A DNA stretch of 53,952 nucleotides from JAOPZW01 sp036555665 (GTDB lineage Bacteria > Actinomycetota > Thermoleophilia > Solirubrobacterales > Solirubrobacteraceae), in assembly GCA_036555665.1 (NCBI GenBank), contig DATBKW010000115.1, positions 1-53,952 on the forward strand, given 5' to 3'. Under the pieces are notes generated by a model. It had not been told where the DNA came from. It was given only the letters and a program-made list of their open reading frames with translations, and ran no database searches. The position numbers and the translations under genes are program-made. Of this stretch, positions 8,068-16,512 are shown piece by piece. Numbering within the stretch: position 1 is the first letter of the stretch; every line of letters starts with the position of its first letter.

Positions 8068-8696
8068 TGGCGACCAACCGGCGCATCGTCTTTGCCGCCG
8101 TCGTGGCGCTGTGCGCCGGGCTGACCGCGGTCGTGGTCCTGCAGGGCTTCAGCGCCGACCCGACGGTCAAGGCGATCGAGACGCTCGCGATCGTCGGCGT
8201 CGTCGTCGCGGTGCTGTTCGGCGGCGCGATGGCCGTCGGCCTGCGCTTGGCCGACTGGCGCGAGCCCGAGTCCGAGGAGGACTTCGAGCAGGTCGTGCTG
8301 CGCGCCGAGCGCCTCGCCCGCGAGGGCGTGGCGGCGGAGCCCGACGAGACCGAGTTCCTCGACCTCGACCCCTACGACGACGACGACTTCGAGGAGCTCG
8401 TGCGCGACGCGCTCGACGACCTCCCCGACCTGTTGCGCAGGCTGGTCGAGAACCACAACGTCGCCGTCGTCATCTCCGACGGCGGCCGCCGCATGCGCGC
8501 CTACGGTCTCTACCACGGCGACGGCGCAACGCGCGACGACATCCCCGACCGGATCGTCATCTATCGCGACACCCTGCGCCGCGACTTCGGCCACGACCCG
8601 GAGCTGCTGCGCAACCAGGTCACGCGCACGGTGCGCCACGAGCTCGCCCATCACGTCGGCTTCGACGAGCTCGGCGTGCGCGATCTGGGGCTGTAG
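8067..8696 (+). CDS. Membrane-anchored zincin-type metallopeptidase family protein
   Basis: A 209-residue protein. Residues about 7-27 and 34-57 are hydrophobic and should form two membrane helices; a very acidic stretch (EEDFEQ...DLDPYDDDDFEELV) follows. The rest (about 110-209) matches the minimal metallopeptidase domain of the zincin_1 family, with HELAHH (191-196) supplying the HExxH zinc site and GFDELG after it. Most relatives are soluble domains of 110-150 residues, so the membrane anchor is an addition. Activity is unproven even in the family. It overlaps the acyl-CoA dehydrogenase stop by one base and precedes aroF by 7 bases. Confidence 0.8.
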   Translation: MATNRRIVFAAVVALCAGLTAVVVLQGFSADPTVKAIETLAIVGVVVAVLFGGAMAVGLRLADWREPESEEDFEQVVLRAERLAREGVAAEPDETEFLDLDPYDDDDFEELVRDALDDLPDLLRRLVENHNVAVVISDGGRRMRAYGLYHGDGATRDDIPDRIVIYRDTLRRDFGHDPELLRNQVTRTVRHELAHHVGFDELGVRDLGL

Positions 8697-8703
8697 CGCC
8701 TTG

Positions 8704-9723
8704 ATGATCGTCATGACACCCCACGCCACGGAGGCGGAGATCGAGGCCGTCCGCGCGAAGCTGGCCACGACCGGGGTGCACGTGGTGGTGATGCCGGGTG
8801 AGCTGACCACCGCGATCGGGGCGATCGGCGACCCGGAGGGGGTCCGGGAGCTCGGCCTCGAGGGCATGAGCGGCGTCGACCGCGTCGTGCCGATCTCGCG
8901 GCCGTACAAGCTGGCGTCGAGCGAGCTCTACCACGAGGGGCCCACTGTCGTGGACGTCGACGGGCGCAGGGTCGGCGGTGGGGACACGTTCTGCCTGGTC
9001 GCGGGACCCTGCACCGTCGAGTCGCACGAGCAGACGATGGCGGTGGCGCGCGCGGTGCGCGCGGCCGGCGCCTCGATGCTGCGCGGCGGTGCCTTCAAGC
9101 CGCGCACGTCGCCGTTCGCGTTCAAGGGGCTGGGCCGCGCCGGCCTGGAGATCCTGGCCGAGGCGCGCGCGGAGACCGGCCTGCCCGTGGTGACCGAGCT
9201 GCTCGACACACAGCACGCCGACGCGATCGCCGAGCACGCCGACGTCGTGCAGATCGGCGCGCGCAACATGCAGAACTACGCACTGCTCGAGGTCGCGGGC
9301 AAGCTCGGCAAGCCGGTGCTGCTCAAGCGCGGGCTCAGCTCGTCGCTCGAGGAGCTCCTACAGGCCGCGGACTACATCCTCAAGGAGGGCAACGAGGCCG
9401 TCGTGCTGTGCGAGCGAGGGATCCGCACCTTCGAGACGGCGACGCGCTTCACCCTCGATCTGGGGGCGGTGCCGTGGCTGAAGCTCCACACGCACCTTCC
9501 GGTGATCGTCGATCCCTCGCACGCGGCGGGCGACCGGCGGCTGGTCGAGCCGCTGTCGCGCGCGGCGGCCGCGGTGGGGGCCGACGGCATCATCGTCGAG
9601 GTCCACCAGGATCCCGATGCCGCCCTGTGCGACGGACCGCAGGCGCTGTTCGCGGGGCACTTCGCCGACTACGCGCGCGACGTCGCCGCGCACGCGGCGC
9701 TCCTGGGCAAGCGCCTGGCCTGA
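8704..9723 (+). CDS. aroF: 3-deoxy-7-phosphoheptulonate (DAHP) synthase, AroF/type I with ferredoxin-like N-domain
   Basis: A 339-residue DAHP synthase, the first step of the shikimate pathway, joining phosphoenolpyruvate and erythrose 4-phosphate. The first 70-odd residues form the ferredoxin-like regulatory domain of the Thermotoga/Bacillus-type enzymes; the TIM barrel follows with AGPCTVES, GGAFKPRTSPF, QIGARNMQN and DPSHAAGDR. The start could be ATG at 8704 or 8713 (a TTG at 8701 is also in frame). It is the last gene of a three-gene run with the dehydrogenase and the zincin; no other aromatic amino-acid gene is near. Confidence 0.95.
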   Translation: MIVMTPHATEAEIEAVRAKLATTGVHVVVMPGELTTAIGAIGDPEGVRELGLEGMSGVDRVVPISRPYKLASSELYHEGPTVVDVDGRRVGGGDTFCLVAGPCTVESHEQTMAVARAVRAAGASMLRGGAFKPRTSPFAFKGLGRAGLEILAEARAETGLPVVTELLDTQHADAIAEHADVVQIGARNMQNYALLEVAGKLGKPVLLKRGLSSSLEELLQAADYILKEGNEAVVLCERGIRTFETATRFTLDLGAVPWLKLHTHLPVIVDPSHAAGDRRLVEPLSRAAAAVGADGIIVEVHQDPDAALCDGPQALFAGHFADYARDVAAHAALLGKRLA

Positions 9724-9728
9724 CGGCG

Positions 9729-9935
9729 TCAGCCTTCGAGGTTCGCGCCGGAGAGCTGGGCGCGCAGCATGGCGAGCTCGCTGACCGCCAGGACGACGTA
9801 GTTGACGCGCGACGAGGCGATGTCGGCCTCGAGGTCGTTCATGTAGGACGCGTTGTCGCCGAGTCCGGCGTCGACCGCGTCGAGGCGCTCGGCCTGAAGG
9901 CGCTGGAGCTGGAGGCGGGCATCTGCGGCGCTCAT
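9729..9935 (-). CDS. Small hypothetical protein
   Basis: A 68-residue protein beginning MSAADARLQLQRLQ, apparently all helical, with amphipathic repeats and no cysteine or membrane helix. I do not recognise a family. The start at 9935 is chosen over longer forms because TACCGT (9946-9951) lies 10 bases upstream and the upstream extension is proline/arginine-rich and unlike a protein start. It converges on aroF with a 5-base gap. It could be a small soluble helical protein; a spurious frame is possible but its residue composition looks coding. Confidence 0.55.
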   Translation of the reverse strand: MSAADARLQLQRLQAERLDAVDAGLGDNASYMNDLEADIASSRVNYVVLAVSELAMLRAQLSGANLEG

Positions 9936-10058
9936 GGTGAGAGCGACGGTAGGTCCGCGAGGCCCGTGCCACCGCGTCATTCGACTCGCTCGGGGAGTGA
10001 CGTGCGGCACACTGCGCTGGGCGGGAAGGATCGCGGCCGCGGCGGCGTCCGCTCAGGT

Positions 10059-10997
10059 ATGAGGGGAGTCCGGCTCCTCATCGCCGTGGCCGCGATGCTG
10101 GTCTTTGCCGCGCCTGCCGCTGCGGCCGATCACCCTGTCGCGTTCGGTGGCTCGCACGGGAACGCCTACGACCCGAAGGATCTGACGATCGCCGCGGGCG
10201 ACACAGTCACGTTCAGCGGGAGCTTCAGTACCCACCCGCTCGTGTGGGACAGTGGCACGCCCGGGGTTACCGAGAGCGGCTCGACGATGCAGTTCGACTT
10301 TCCGCACCCTGGCACGTACACGTACTACTGCCGGGTTCACGTGAACACCGACAACATGCGCGGTGTCATCCGTGTGCCTGACCAGCACCCTGCATACGTC
10401 TCCTTCAGTGTCAGCCCGGCGGCACCGCGCGTCGGCCAGCCGGTCACCTTCACCTACACCGGCTCCGCCGACCCTGACGGCTCGCTGGTGCGCTGGGAGT
10501 GGGATCTCGACGGCGACGGCTCGTTCGAGACCGCCACGCCGACCGGCGCGGCGAGCACGACTTACGCGAGCGCTCGCACTGTCACCGTGCGCATGCGCGC
10601 CGTCGACGACAGCGGCGAGGCATCCGCGGTCGCGGCGCAGGCGGTCACGGTCGTGGCGGCGGGCTCCGGCTCCGGGTCGGGCTCAGGTGCGTCGGGCTCG
10701 CGGGACACCACCGCTCCGAAGGCCACGCTGGTCAAGCTACGCGGCCTCAAGCTGACCTTCCGCAGCTCCGAGCGCGCGAGCGCGACAGCGACGCTGCGCG
10801 CCCGCGGCAAGACGCTCGCGAGCGGGAGCGCCAAGGCCAAGAGCGGTGCGATCGTCATCCGTCTGCGACTGACCAAGGCCGGCCGCCCGCTGCTGCCGCG
10901 TGGCCACAAGCTGCGGGCGAAGCTGACGCTCACGCTTCGCGATGCCAGTGGCAACCGCGGGAAGGTCACGCGGCAGCTGACGGTCAAGCGCTCCTAG
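10059..10997 (+). CDS. Secreted cupredoxin (plastocyanin-like) with PKD domain
   Basis: A 312-residue exported protein. Residues 1-23 are a Sec signal peptide ending in an AAAA run. Residues about 25-110 are a blue-copper domain with all four type I ligands visible: His59 in THPLVW, Cys91, His94 and Met100 in CRVHVNTDNM. Residues about 115-205 form a PKD/Ig-like domain (SADPDGSLVRWEWDLDGDGS). A Gly/Ser linker (about 208-220) leads to a basic beta-rich C-terminal domain of about 85 residues. It probably carries electrons or copper outside the membrane. Its stop codon overlaps that of the convergent MFS gene in a CTAG. Confidence 0.9.
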   Translation: MRGVRLLIAVAAMLVFAAPAAAADHPVAFGGSHGNAYDPKDLTIAAGDTVTFSGSFSTHPLVWDSGTPGVTESGSTMQFDFPHPGTYTYYCRVHVNTDNMRGVIRVPDQHPAYVSFSVSPAAPRVGQPVTFTYTGSADPDGSLVRWEWDLDGDGSFETATPTGAASTTYASARTVTVRMRAVDDSGEASAVAAQAVTVVAAGSGSGSGSGASGSRDTTAPKATLVKLRGLKLTFRSSERASATATLRARGKTLASGSAKAKSGAIVIRLRLTKAGRPLLPRGHKLRAKLTLTLRDASGNRGKVTRQLTVKRS

Positions 10998-12526
10998 GCC
11001 GGCGCCGGCGCCGCCGCGCCGGCGGGCGCGGGGACGTAGTCGCGCTGGCGGATCAGCGTCAGCGCGAGCGCGCCGCCGGCGAACGCGACGAGCGCGCCGA
11101 TGAGCAGGATCAGGTTCAGGCCGTCGACGAAGCCGCTCTGCGCGGCGTTGGCGACCAGCGCCCGCGTGGGAGCCGGTGCCGAAGCGATCGCTGCGTGCAG
11201 CTTGCCCGCGGAGATCGCGTCGGCGACCTGGTGCGCGTGGCCGGCGACCGGCGTGCCGGCCAGCGATGCGGCGACGCTGTCGCGCAGGTGCGACGCGAAG
11301 ATCGAGCCGAGCGCGGCGATCCCGGTGGCGATGCCGACCTGGCGCAGCGTCGAGTTGATGCCCGACGCCATCCCGGCGCGCGCTGGTTCGACGACGCCTA
11401 CCGCCGTCGAGGCGAGCGGCACGTTGACCAGCCCGGCCCCGAAGCCCGCCACGATCATCCCGGGCAGCAGGTGCGTCCAGTCCGACCCGGGATCGAGCCC
11501 GCGCATGAGCAGGAGCCCGACGCCGATGAGCACGAAGCCCGGGCCGATGAGCAGCCGCGTGGGCACGTGCGCCGTCAGGCGACCGGCGACGCCTGCGGTG
11601 ATGAAGATCGCGCCGGTCAGCGCCAGCAGCCGCACGCCCGTCTCGACGGCCGAGTAGCCGAGGACGTTCTGCAGATAGAGGACCAGGTAGGTCAGCAGCG
11701 CGAACAGGCCCGCCGAGATTGCGAAGGCCGAAGTCAGCCCGCCGACGAAGGTCGGCTTGCGCAGGAGCGCGAGGTCGAACATCGGCGCGCGCTGCAGCAG
11801 CTCGACCGCGACGAAGGCAGCCAGGAGCAGCACCGAGGCGACGAGCGACCCGACGACGGTCGTCGAGCCCCAGCCGTGGCTGTTGCTCTCGATGAGCCCG
11901 TAGACGAGCGCGAAGAGCGCCGAGCTGAAGGTCACGAAGCCCAGCCAGTCGGGCCGCGCCGCGCGCGGATCGCGCGACTCCTCGACGCGCAGCAGGATCG
12001 CAGCGATGGTGGCGATGCCGATCGGGATGTTGACCAGGAAGATCCAGCGCCACGACAGGCCGCTGGTGATCACACCGCCGAGCACCGGGCCGACGGCGAC
12101 CGCGACGCCGGTGACCGCGCCGAACACGCCGAAGGCGACGCCGCGTTCCCTGCCGTGGAACGCGTTGGACAGCAGCGCCAGCGACGTGGCGAACATGATC
12201 GCCCCGCCGACGCCTTGTCCGGCGCGTGCGAGGGTGAGGAACAGGGGGTCTGGTGCCAGCCCGCACAGCAGGGAGCCCGTCGTGAAGAGCGCCACGCCGA
12301 CGGCGAAGACGCGGCGCCGGCCGAGCCGGTCGGCGAGCGAGCCTGCCGTGAGCAGCAGCGCGGCCAGCGACAGCGCGTAGGCGTTGATGACCCACTGCAG
12401 ATCCGAGAGGGAGGCGTCGAGTGAGCGCTCGATGTCGGGGAGGGCGACGTTCACGATGGTGACGTCGAGCAGGAGCATGAAGACGCCGGCCGAAACGGCC
12501 GCTAGCGTCCACCACTTCCGATCCAT
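10994..12526 (-). CDS. MFS drug-efflux transporter, DHA2/EmrB (14-TM) family
   Basis: A 510-residue transporter with the DHA2 signature at the N terminus (LDVTIVNVALPDIERSL), the antiporter motif AVGPVLGGVI, and about 14 hydrophobic helices. It should export drugs or other hydrophobic compounds using the proton gradient. A true Shine-Dalgarno (GAAGGAG, 12532-12538) precedes the ATG, unlike most genes here. It is divergent from a tandem-MarR regulator with an AT-rich, repeat-containing 86-base gap, so it is probably repressed by that regulator. Confidence 0.92.
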   Translation of the reverse strand: MDRKWWTLAAVSAGVFMLLLDVTIVNVALPDIERSLDASLSDLQWVINAYALSLAALLLTAGSLADRLGRRRVFAVGVALFTTGSLLCGLAPDPLFLTLARAGQGVGGAIMFATSLALLSNAFHGRERGVAFGVFGAVTGVAVAVGPVLGGVITSGLSWRWIFLVNIPIGIATIAAILLRVEESRDPRAARPDWLGFVTFSSALFALVYGLIESNSHGWGSTTVVGSLVASVLLLAAFVAVELLQRAPMFDLALLRKPTFVGGLTSAFAISAGLFALLTYLVLYLQNVLGYSAVETGVRLLALTGAIFITAGVAGRLTAHVPTRLLIGPGFVLIGVGLLLMRGLDPGSDWTHLLPGMIVAGFGAGLVNVPLASTAVGVVEPARAGMASGINSTLRQVGIATGIAALGSIFASHLRDSVAASLAGTPVAGHAHQVADAISAGKLHAAIASAPAPTRALVANAAQSGFVDGLNLILLIGALVAFAGGALALTLIRQRDYVPAPAGAAAPAPA

Positions 12527-12555
12527 GAGCTTCTCCTTCGTGTGGACAATTGAAG

Positions 12556-12592
12556 CTCAGGTGAGTTAATCATTAGCTATATTGACTATCAA
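12556..12592. promoter_or_regulatory. Divergent MFS/marR promoter with candidate MarR operators
   Basis: This AT-rich island stands out from its GC-rich surroundings. On the minus strand TTGATA (12587-12592) and TTAACT (12564-12569) are 17 bases apart and fit -35/-10 boxes for the MFS gene. Two small dyads overlap them: CTCA-GG-TGAG (12556-12565) over the -10 and TTGA-CTA-TCAA (12582-12592) over the -35. On the plus strand TATATT (12578-12583) could serve marR. Binding of the regulator here would block both promoters; that is inference from layout. Confidence 0.6.
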
Positions 12593-12612
12593 GTACGGCT
12601 ACCCACACACAC

Positions 12613-13518
12613 GTGCCGAGCCACCCCGAAGAGACCGAGCTGATCACCCGCGGGCGCCCGCCGGTCATCCCTGCGCTGGCCGGTTACACCGGGCATCTCC
12701 TGCGCGCCGCCTTCGTCGCCGCCCATGGCTTCGCGCGCGAGAAGCTCCCGGGGCAGGCGCAGCCGCGCGAGTTCGGCATCCTCGAGGTGCTCGTGGCCGA
12801 GGGCCCGCGCTCGCAGCAGCAGCTCGGCGAGCTGCTCGGCGTCAACCGCACGATCATGGTCAAGGTCGTCGACGACATGGAGGCCGCGGGGCTGCTCGAG
12901 CGCCGGCGCAACCCCGCCGATCGGCGCTCCTACGCGATCCAGCCCACGCGCGAGGGGCTGGCGACGCTCGAGCGGCTCCGCCCCGCCGTGGTCGACGCGG
13001 AGTCCGCCTTCACCGCGCCGCTCGGGCCGGCCGGGCGCGAGCGGCTCAACGTCCTGCTGCGCAAGCTCCTCGGCCGCTTCGGCCACGAGCCCCCCGCAAC
13101 GCTGGCCGACCGCACCGGCTACCTGCTCTCGGCGGCTCACCGCGCGGTGCGCGAACGCTTGGAGGCCGCGCTGAATCCGTTGGGGATCGACGCGCGCCAC
13201 TTCGGCGCCCTTGCCACGATCGCCGAAGAGGCTCCGTGCTCGCAGCAGGTGGTCGCCCAGCGACTCGGTGTGACCGGCCCCGTCGTCGTGCAGGTCGTCG
13301 ACGAGCTCCAGCAGCGCGACCTGGTCAAGCGCGAGCGCAACCCCGCCGACCGGCGCTCCTACGCGCTGCAGCCGACGGCCGAGGGCCGCGCCACGCTGGC
13401 CCGCACCCGCGCGGTCACGGACGAGTTGGCGGCAACGATCGCCGAGCCGCTCGGGAAGACGGGCGACGAGGAGCTGCGCGCGCTCCTGCGCCGCCTACTC
13501 AGACTCGACCCCGCCTAG
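12613..13518 (+). CDS. Tandem (fused-dimer) MarR-family transcriptional regulator
   Basis: A 301-residue protein, about twice the usual MarR length, made of two winged-helix domains in a row. The first has EFGILEVLVAEG...NPADRRSYAIQPT (about 50-120), the second HFGALATIAEEA...NPADRRSYALQPT (about 195-265). The wing motif NPADRRSYA is the same in both. MarR proteins act as dimers, so this reads as a covalent dimer. It starts with GTG and has no Shine-Dalgarno. It is divergent from the MFS pump and very likely controls it in response to a small ligand. It converges on an SDR gene with a 4-base stop overlap (CTAG). Confidence 0.9.
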   Translation: MPSHPEETELITRGRPPVIPALAGYTGHLLRAAFVAAHGFAREKLPGQAQPREFGILEVLVAEGPRSQQQLGELLGVNRTIMVKVVDDMEAAGLLERRRNPADRRSYAIQPTREGLATLERLRPAVVDAESAFTAPLGPAGRERLNVLLRKLLGRFGHEPPATLADRTGYLLSAAHRAVRERLEAALNPLGIDARHFGALATIAEEAPCSQQVVAQRLGVTGPVVVQVVDELQQRDLVKRERNPADRRSYALQPTAEGRATLARTRAVTDELAATIAEPLGKTGDEELRALLRRLLRLDPA

Positions 13519-14276
13519 CGAGGCCCCATCCGCAGCGCGCCGTCGAGGCGGATGACCTCGCCGTTGAGCATGCGGTTCTCCACGATGTGCGCCGCGAGCT
13601 GGGCGTACTCCGCGGGCAGCCCGAGGCGCGGCGGCCATGGGATCGACTTGCCCAGCGAGTCGCGCGCCTCCGGCGGCAGCGAGGCGAGCAGCGGGGTGTC
13701 GAACAGCCCCGGCGCGATGGTGACGACGCGGATCCCCGCCGACGCGAGGTCGCGCGCCGCCGGCAGCGTCAGGCCGACGACGCCGCCTTTGGACGCGCTG
13801 TAGGCGACCTGGCCCATCTGCCCGTCGTACGCCGCGATCGAGGCCGTGTTGATGCACACGCCGCGTTCGCCGTCCTCCAGCGGCTCGTTGCCGAGCATGG
13901 CGCTCGCCGCATGACGCAGCACGTTGAACGTTCCGATCAGGTTGATGGCGACGACGACCGCGAACGGCTCGAGCGCGTGCGGGCCCCGCGCGCCGGCGAT
14001 CTTCTGCGCAAAGCCCATGCCCGCGCAGCAGACCGAGACCCGCAGGCCGCCGTCGGCCTGCGCGGCCGCGTCGACGGCCGCCTGCACCTGGTCCTCCTCG
14101 CGCACGTCGCACACAACAAAGCTCACGCCGAGCTCGGCGGCGAGCGCCTCGCCCTTCTCGGCGTCGACGTCGGCGATCGTCACCACGGCGCCCTGCCCGT
14201 GCAGGCGGCGCACGGTCGCCTCGCCCAGGCCGGAAGCCCCGCCGGCGACCAGCGCTCCACTGCCCTCGATGTTCAT
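13515..14276 (-). CDS. Short-chain dehydrogenase/reductase, 3-hydroxyacyl-CoA dehydrogenase-like
   Basis: A 253-residue classical SDR. The cofactor loop AGGASGLGE (11-19, with an aspartate after the second strand, so NAD is likely) and the catalytic YSASK with an upstream serine in NTASIAAY are present. The pattern NPNG-like VCCAGMGFAQK and PPxARLGxPAEYAxL resembles type II 3-hydroxyacyl-CoA dehydrogenases (HSD17B10-like). It follows egtD after 12 bases, but TAGGTT (14286-14291) lies 9 bases before its start, and that hexamer begins with the egtD stop codon. It may therefore be transcribed on its own as well as with egtBD. Confidence 0.87.
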   Translation of the reverse strand: MNIEGSGALVAGGASGLGEATVRRLHGQGAVVTIADVDAEKGEALAAELGVSFVVCDVREEDQVQAAVDAAAQADGGLRVSVCCAGMGFAQKIAGARGPHALEPFAVVVAINLIGTFNVLRHAASAMLGNEPLEDGERGVCINTASIAAYDGQMGQVAYSASKGGVVGLTLPAARDLASAGIRVVTIAPGLFDTPLLASLPPEARDSLGKSIPWPPRLGLPAEYAQLAAHIVENRMLNGEVIRLDGALRMGPR

Positions 14277-14288
14277 GCGCCGGAGAAC

Positions 14289-15284
14289 CTACCGACGCAC
14301 GCTCAACGACAGCGCGAAGAGGTCGTCCGGATCGGTGAGCACCTCGCGCAGGTCAAGCCCCGCCGCCGCCAGGTCGCCGCGCAGCCGCTCACGGGTGAAC
14401 TTCGCGCTGATCTCGGTGCGCAGCTCCTCGCGCGGCGAGAACGCGACCCGCAGCCCGAGCCCGGCCACGTGCACGTCCATGCGCCGCTGCGCGCGCAGGC
14501 GCATCTCGATCCACTCGCGCTCGCGGTCGAAGAAGGCGACGTGGTCGAAGGCCTCGACGTCGAAGTCGGCGTGAAGCTCGCGGTTGACGACGTGCAGGAC
14601 GTTGCGGTTGAAGGCCGCGGTGATCCCGGCGCTGTCGTCGTAGGCGGCCTCGAGGATCGCCGGGTCCTTGACGAGGTCGGTCCCCAGCAGCAGATGGTCG
14701 ACGCCCGGGCGCAGCAGCTTGGCCACCGAGCGCAGGAAGCGCCGCCGCGAGCCCGGCGTGAAGTTGCCGATCGTGCCGCCGAGGAACGCGACGACCCGCG
14801 GACCCTCGACGGGGTGCGGAATGTGGCGCAGGTGGCGCTCGAAGTCCCCGACGATCCCATGGACGCGCAGGTCCGGGAACTCCTCGACCAGCTCGTCGGC
14901 GCACGCCAGCACCATCGACTCGGTGACGTCGACCGGCACGAAGCGTTCGAGGGTCGCCGCCGCGTCCATCGCGCGCAGCAGCAGACGCGTCTTGGCCGCC
15001 GTGCCGGAGCCGAGCTCGACGAGCTCGGCCGCACCGGTGGCGGCGACGATGTCGGCGCTATGCCCCTCGAGGATCGCCCGCTCGGCACGCGTCGGGTAGT
15101 ACTCGGGCAGCTCGCAGATCTGGTCGAACAACTCGGCGCCGACCGCGTCGTAGAAGTGCTTGGGCGGCAGCTCCTTGAAGGGCCGCGTCAGGCCGTCGAG
15201 GACGTCGTCGGCCAGCGAGCGCTCCGCGCCCGGCCCGACATAGGACTCGACGAGGATGGCGTCGGTCGAGAGCAGCGCCTGCAT
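14289..15284 (-). CDS. egtD: L-histidine N(alpha)-methyltransferase EgtD
   Basis: A 331-residue SAM-dependent methyltransferase that trimethylates histidine to hercynine, the first step of ergothioneine synthesis. The segment PPKHFYDAVGAELFDQICELPEYYPTR is highly characteristic, ELGSGTAAKT (90-99) is the SAM loop, and FLGGTIGNF is conserved in the family. Its ATG touches the stop codon of egtB with no gap, so the two are one operon, transcribed egtB then egtD. No egtA, egtC or egtE is found in the window. Confidence 0.95.
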   Translation of the reverse strand: MQALLSTDAILVESYVGPGAERSLADDVLDGLTRPFKELPPKHFYDAVGAELFDQICELPEYYPTRAERAILEGHSADIVAATGAAELVELGSGTAAKTRLLLRAMDAAATLERFVPVDVTESMVLACADELVEEFPDLRVHGIVGDFERHLRHIPHPVEGPRVVAFLGGTIGNFTPGSRRRFLRSVAKLLRPGVDHLLLGTDLVKDPAILEAAYDDSAGITAAFNRNVLHVVNRELHADFDVEAFDHVAFFDREREWIEMRLRAQRRMDVHVAGLGLRVAFSPREELRTEISAKFTRERLRGDLAAAGLDLREVLTDPDDLFALSLSVRR

Positions 15285-16388
15285 CTACGTCTTCTCCTCG
15301 TCGGTTGCCAGTCGCACGCCGGCGAAGATCTGCCGGCGCTGCGGAAGGTCCCAGTTGCGGAAGGTCGCGGTCGCGACCCGCGAGGCGGTCGCCCACGAGC
15401 CGCCGCGCAGCACGCGGTACTGCGTGCCGAAGAAGACCTCGGAGTACTCGCGGTAGGGATAGGCGACGAAGCCGGGATACGCGTCGAGCCACGTCGACGT
15501 CCATTCCCACGCCTGCCCGACGCCCAGGAGGGGGTCGCCCGTCCTCTGGGTCCAGGTCGCCGCCTTCTCCCACTCCGCCTCGGTGGGGAGCCGCGCCCCG
15601 CGCGAGCGGGCGAAGGCGTCGGCCTCGAACCAGGAGACGTGGCATACCGGAGCGTCCGGATGCCCCGCCTCTGCGTCCTGACAGTGGGTGATGTCGTAGT
15701 CCTCCTTCCACGCCCAGCCCTCGTCGCTCCACCACTCGCGGCGCTGATAGCCGCCGCCCTCGGTGAAGTGCAGCCACGTCGCGTTGCTGACGGGCCGGCG
15801 CGCGATGCGGAAGGGAGCGACCTCGACGCGGTGGCGCGGGCGCTCGTTGTCGTAGGCGAAGCGGTCCTCGGGAGCGCCCATCTCGAAGCTCCCGCCCGGG
15901 ATCGCAACCCACTCCGGCGCGCCGGCGCCGTCGAGGGCCTCCAGCAGCGGCTCGCCGGGCGCGAGCAGGCCGCCGAGCCGCATCGCTTGGCGCATCGTCT
16001 CGGTGTGCTGGAGCTCGTGGCGCAGGACCATCTCGTGCAGCACCGGGTCGGTGCCGTGCTCGCCGATGGCCGCAAGGACCCGGGCGCGGACCTGCGCGAG
16101 GTAGTCGCGCGCGCCATCGGAGTCGAGCAACTCGATCTCGCCGCGCACGGCGCGGGGGGTCTCGAAGGCGTCGTAGCGTGCCGCCAGCTCGGGGTGCAGC
16201 AGCGGCTCGCCCGCGAAGCGGTGCACGAGCCACAGGTCCTCGTAGGCGGCGATGTGGCCGAGATCCCATACCAGCGGGCTCATCAGCGGGTCGACCTGAC
16301 GCTCGAGCTCGGCGTCGTCGAGGTGCGCGACGAGCGCGAAGGTGCGGTCGCGGGCCTGCGAGAGGGCGTCTGGGATCGATCCGGACAT
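15285..16388 (-). CDS. egtB: Ergothioneine biosynthesis sulfoxide synthase EgtB
   Basis: A 367-residue non-haem iron enzyme that joins hercynine to a thiol substrate through oxygen. The N-terminal DinB-like domain carries the three iron histidines: His45 in WDLGHI and the HELQH motif at 124-128. The C-terminal FGE-sulfatase domain follows (WVAIPGGSFEMG..., LPTEAEWEKAA, YRVLRGGSWA). It is slightly shorter than the mycobacterial enzyme (about 430). Whether it uses gamma-glutamylcysteine or free cysteine is not readable here; absence of egtA and egtC nearby leaves both open. It lies directly upstream of egtD. Confidence 0.93.
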   Translation of the reverse strand: MSGSIPDALSQARDRTFALVAHLDDAELERQVDPLMSPLVWDLGHIAAYEDLWLVHRFAGEPLLHPELAARYDAFETPRAVRGEIELLDSDGARDYLAQVRARVLAAIGEHGTDPVLHEMVLRHELQHTETMRQAMRLGGLLAPGEPLLEALDGAGAPEWVAIPGGSFEMGAPEDRFAYDNERPRHRVEVAPFRIARRPVSNATWLHFTEGGGYQRREWWSDEGWAWKEDYDITHCQDAEAGHPDAPVCHVSWFEADAFARSRGARLPTEAEWEKAATWTQRTGDPLLGVGQAWEWTSTWLDAYPGFVAYPYREYSEVFFGTQYRVLRGGSWATASRVATATFRNWDLPQRRQIFAGVRLATDEEKT

Positions 16389-16512
16389 CGCAGTTCTCAG
16401 TACCCGTCTGAGCGTACGGACTGTTCGTTACACGTCGGTAGGGCTAACCCCCGAGTGCAAACGCCAGCGTCCCGGCTGGTGCGAGCGGCGCCGCGGGACG
16501 ACCCTGTTTCGC

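Noticed and set aside
9408..10058. An upstream extension of the cupredoxin gene
   Set aside because: The open frame continues through aroF sequence in another frame; the signal peptide starting at 10059 fixes the true start.
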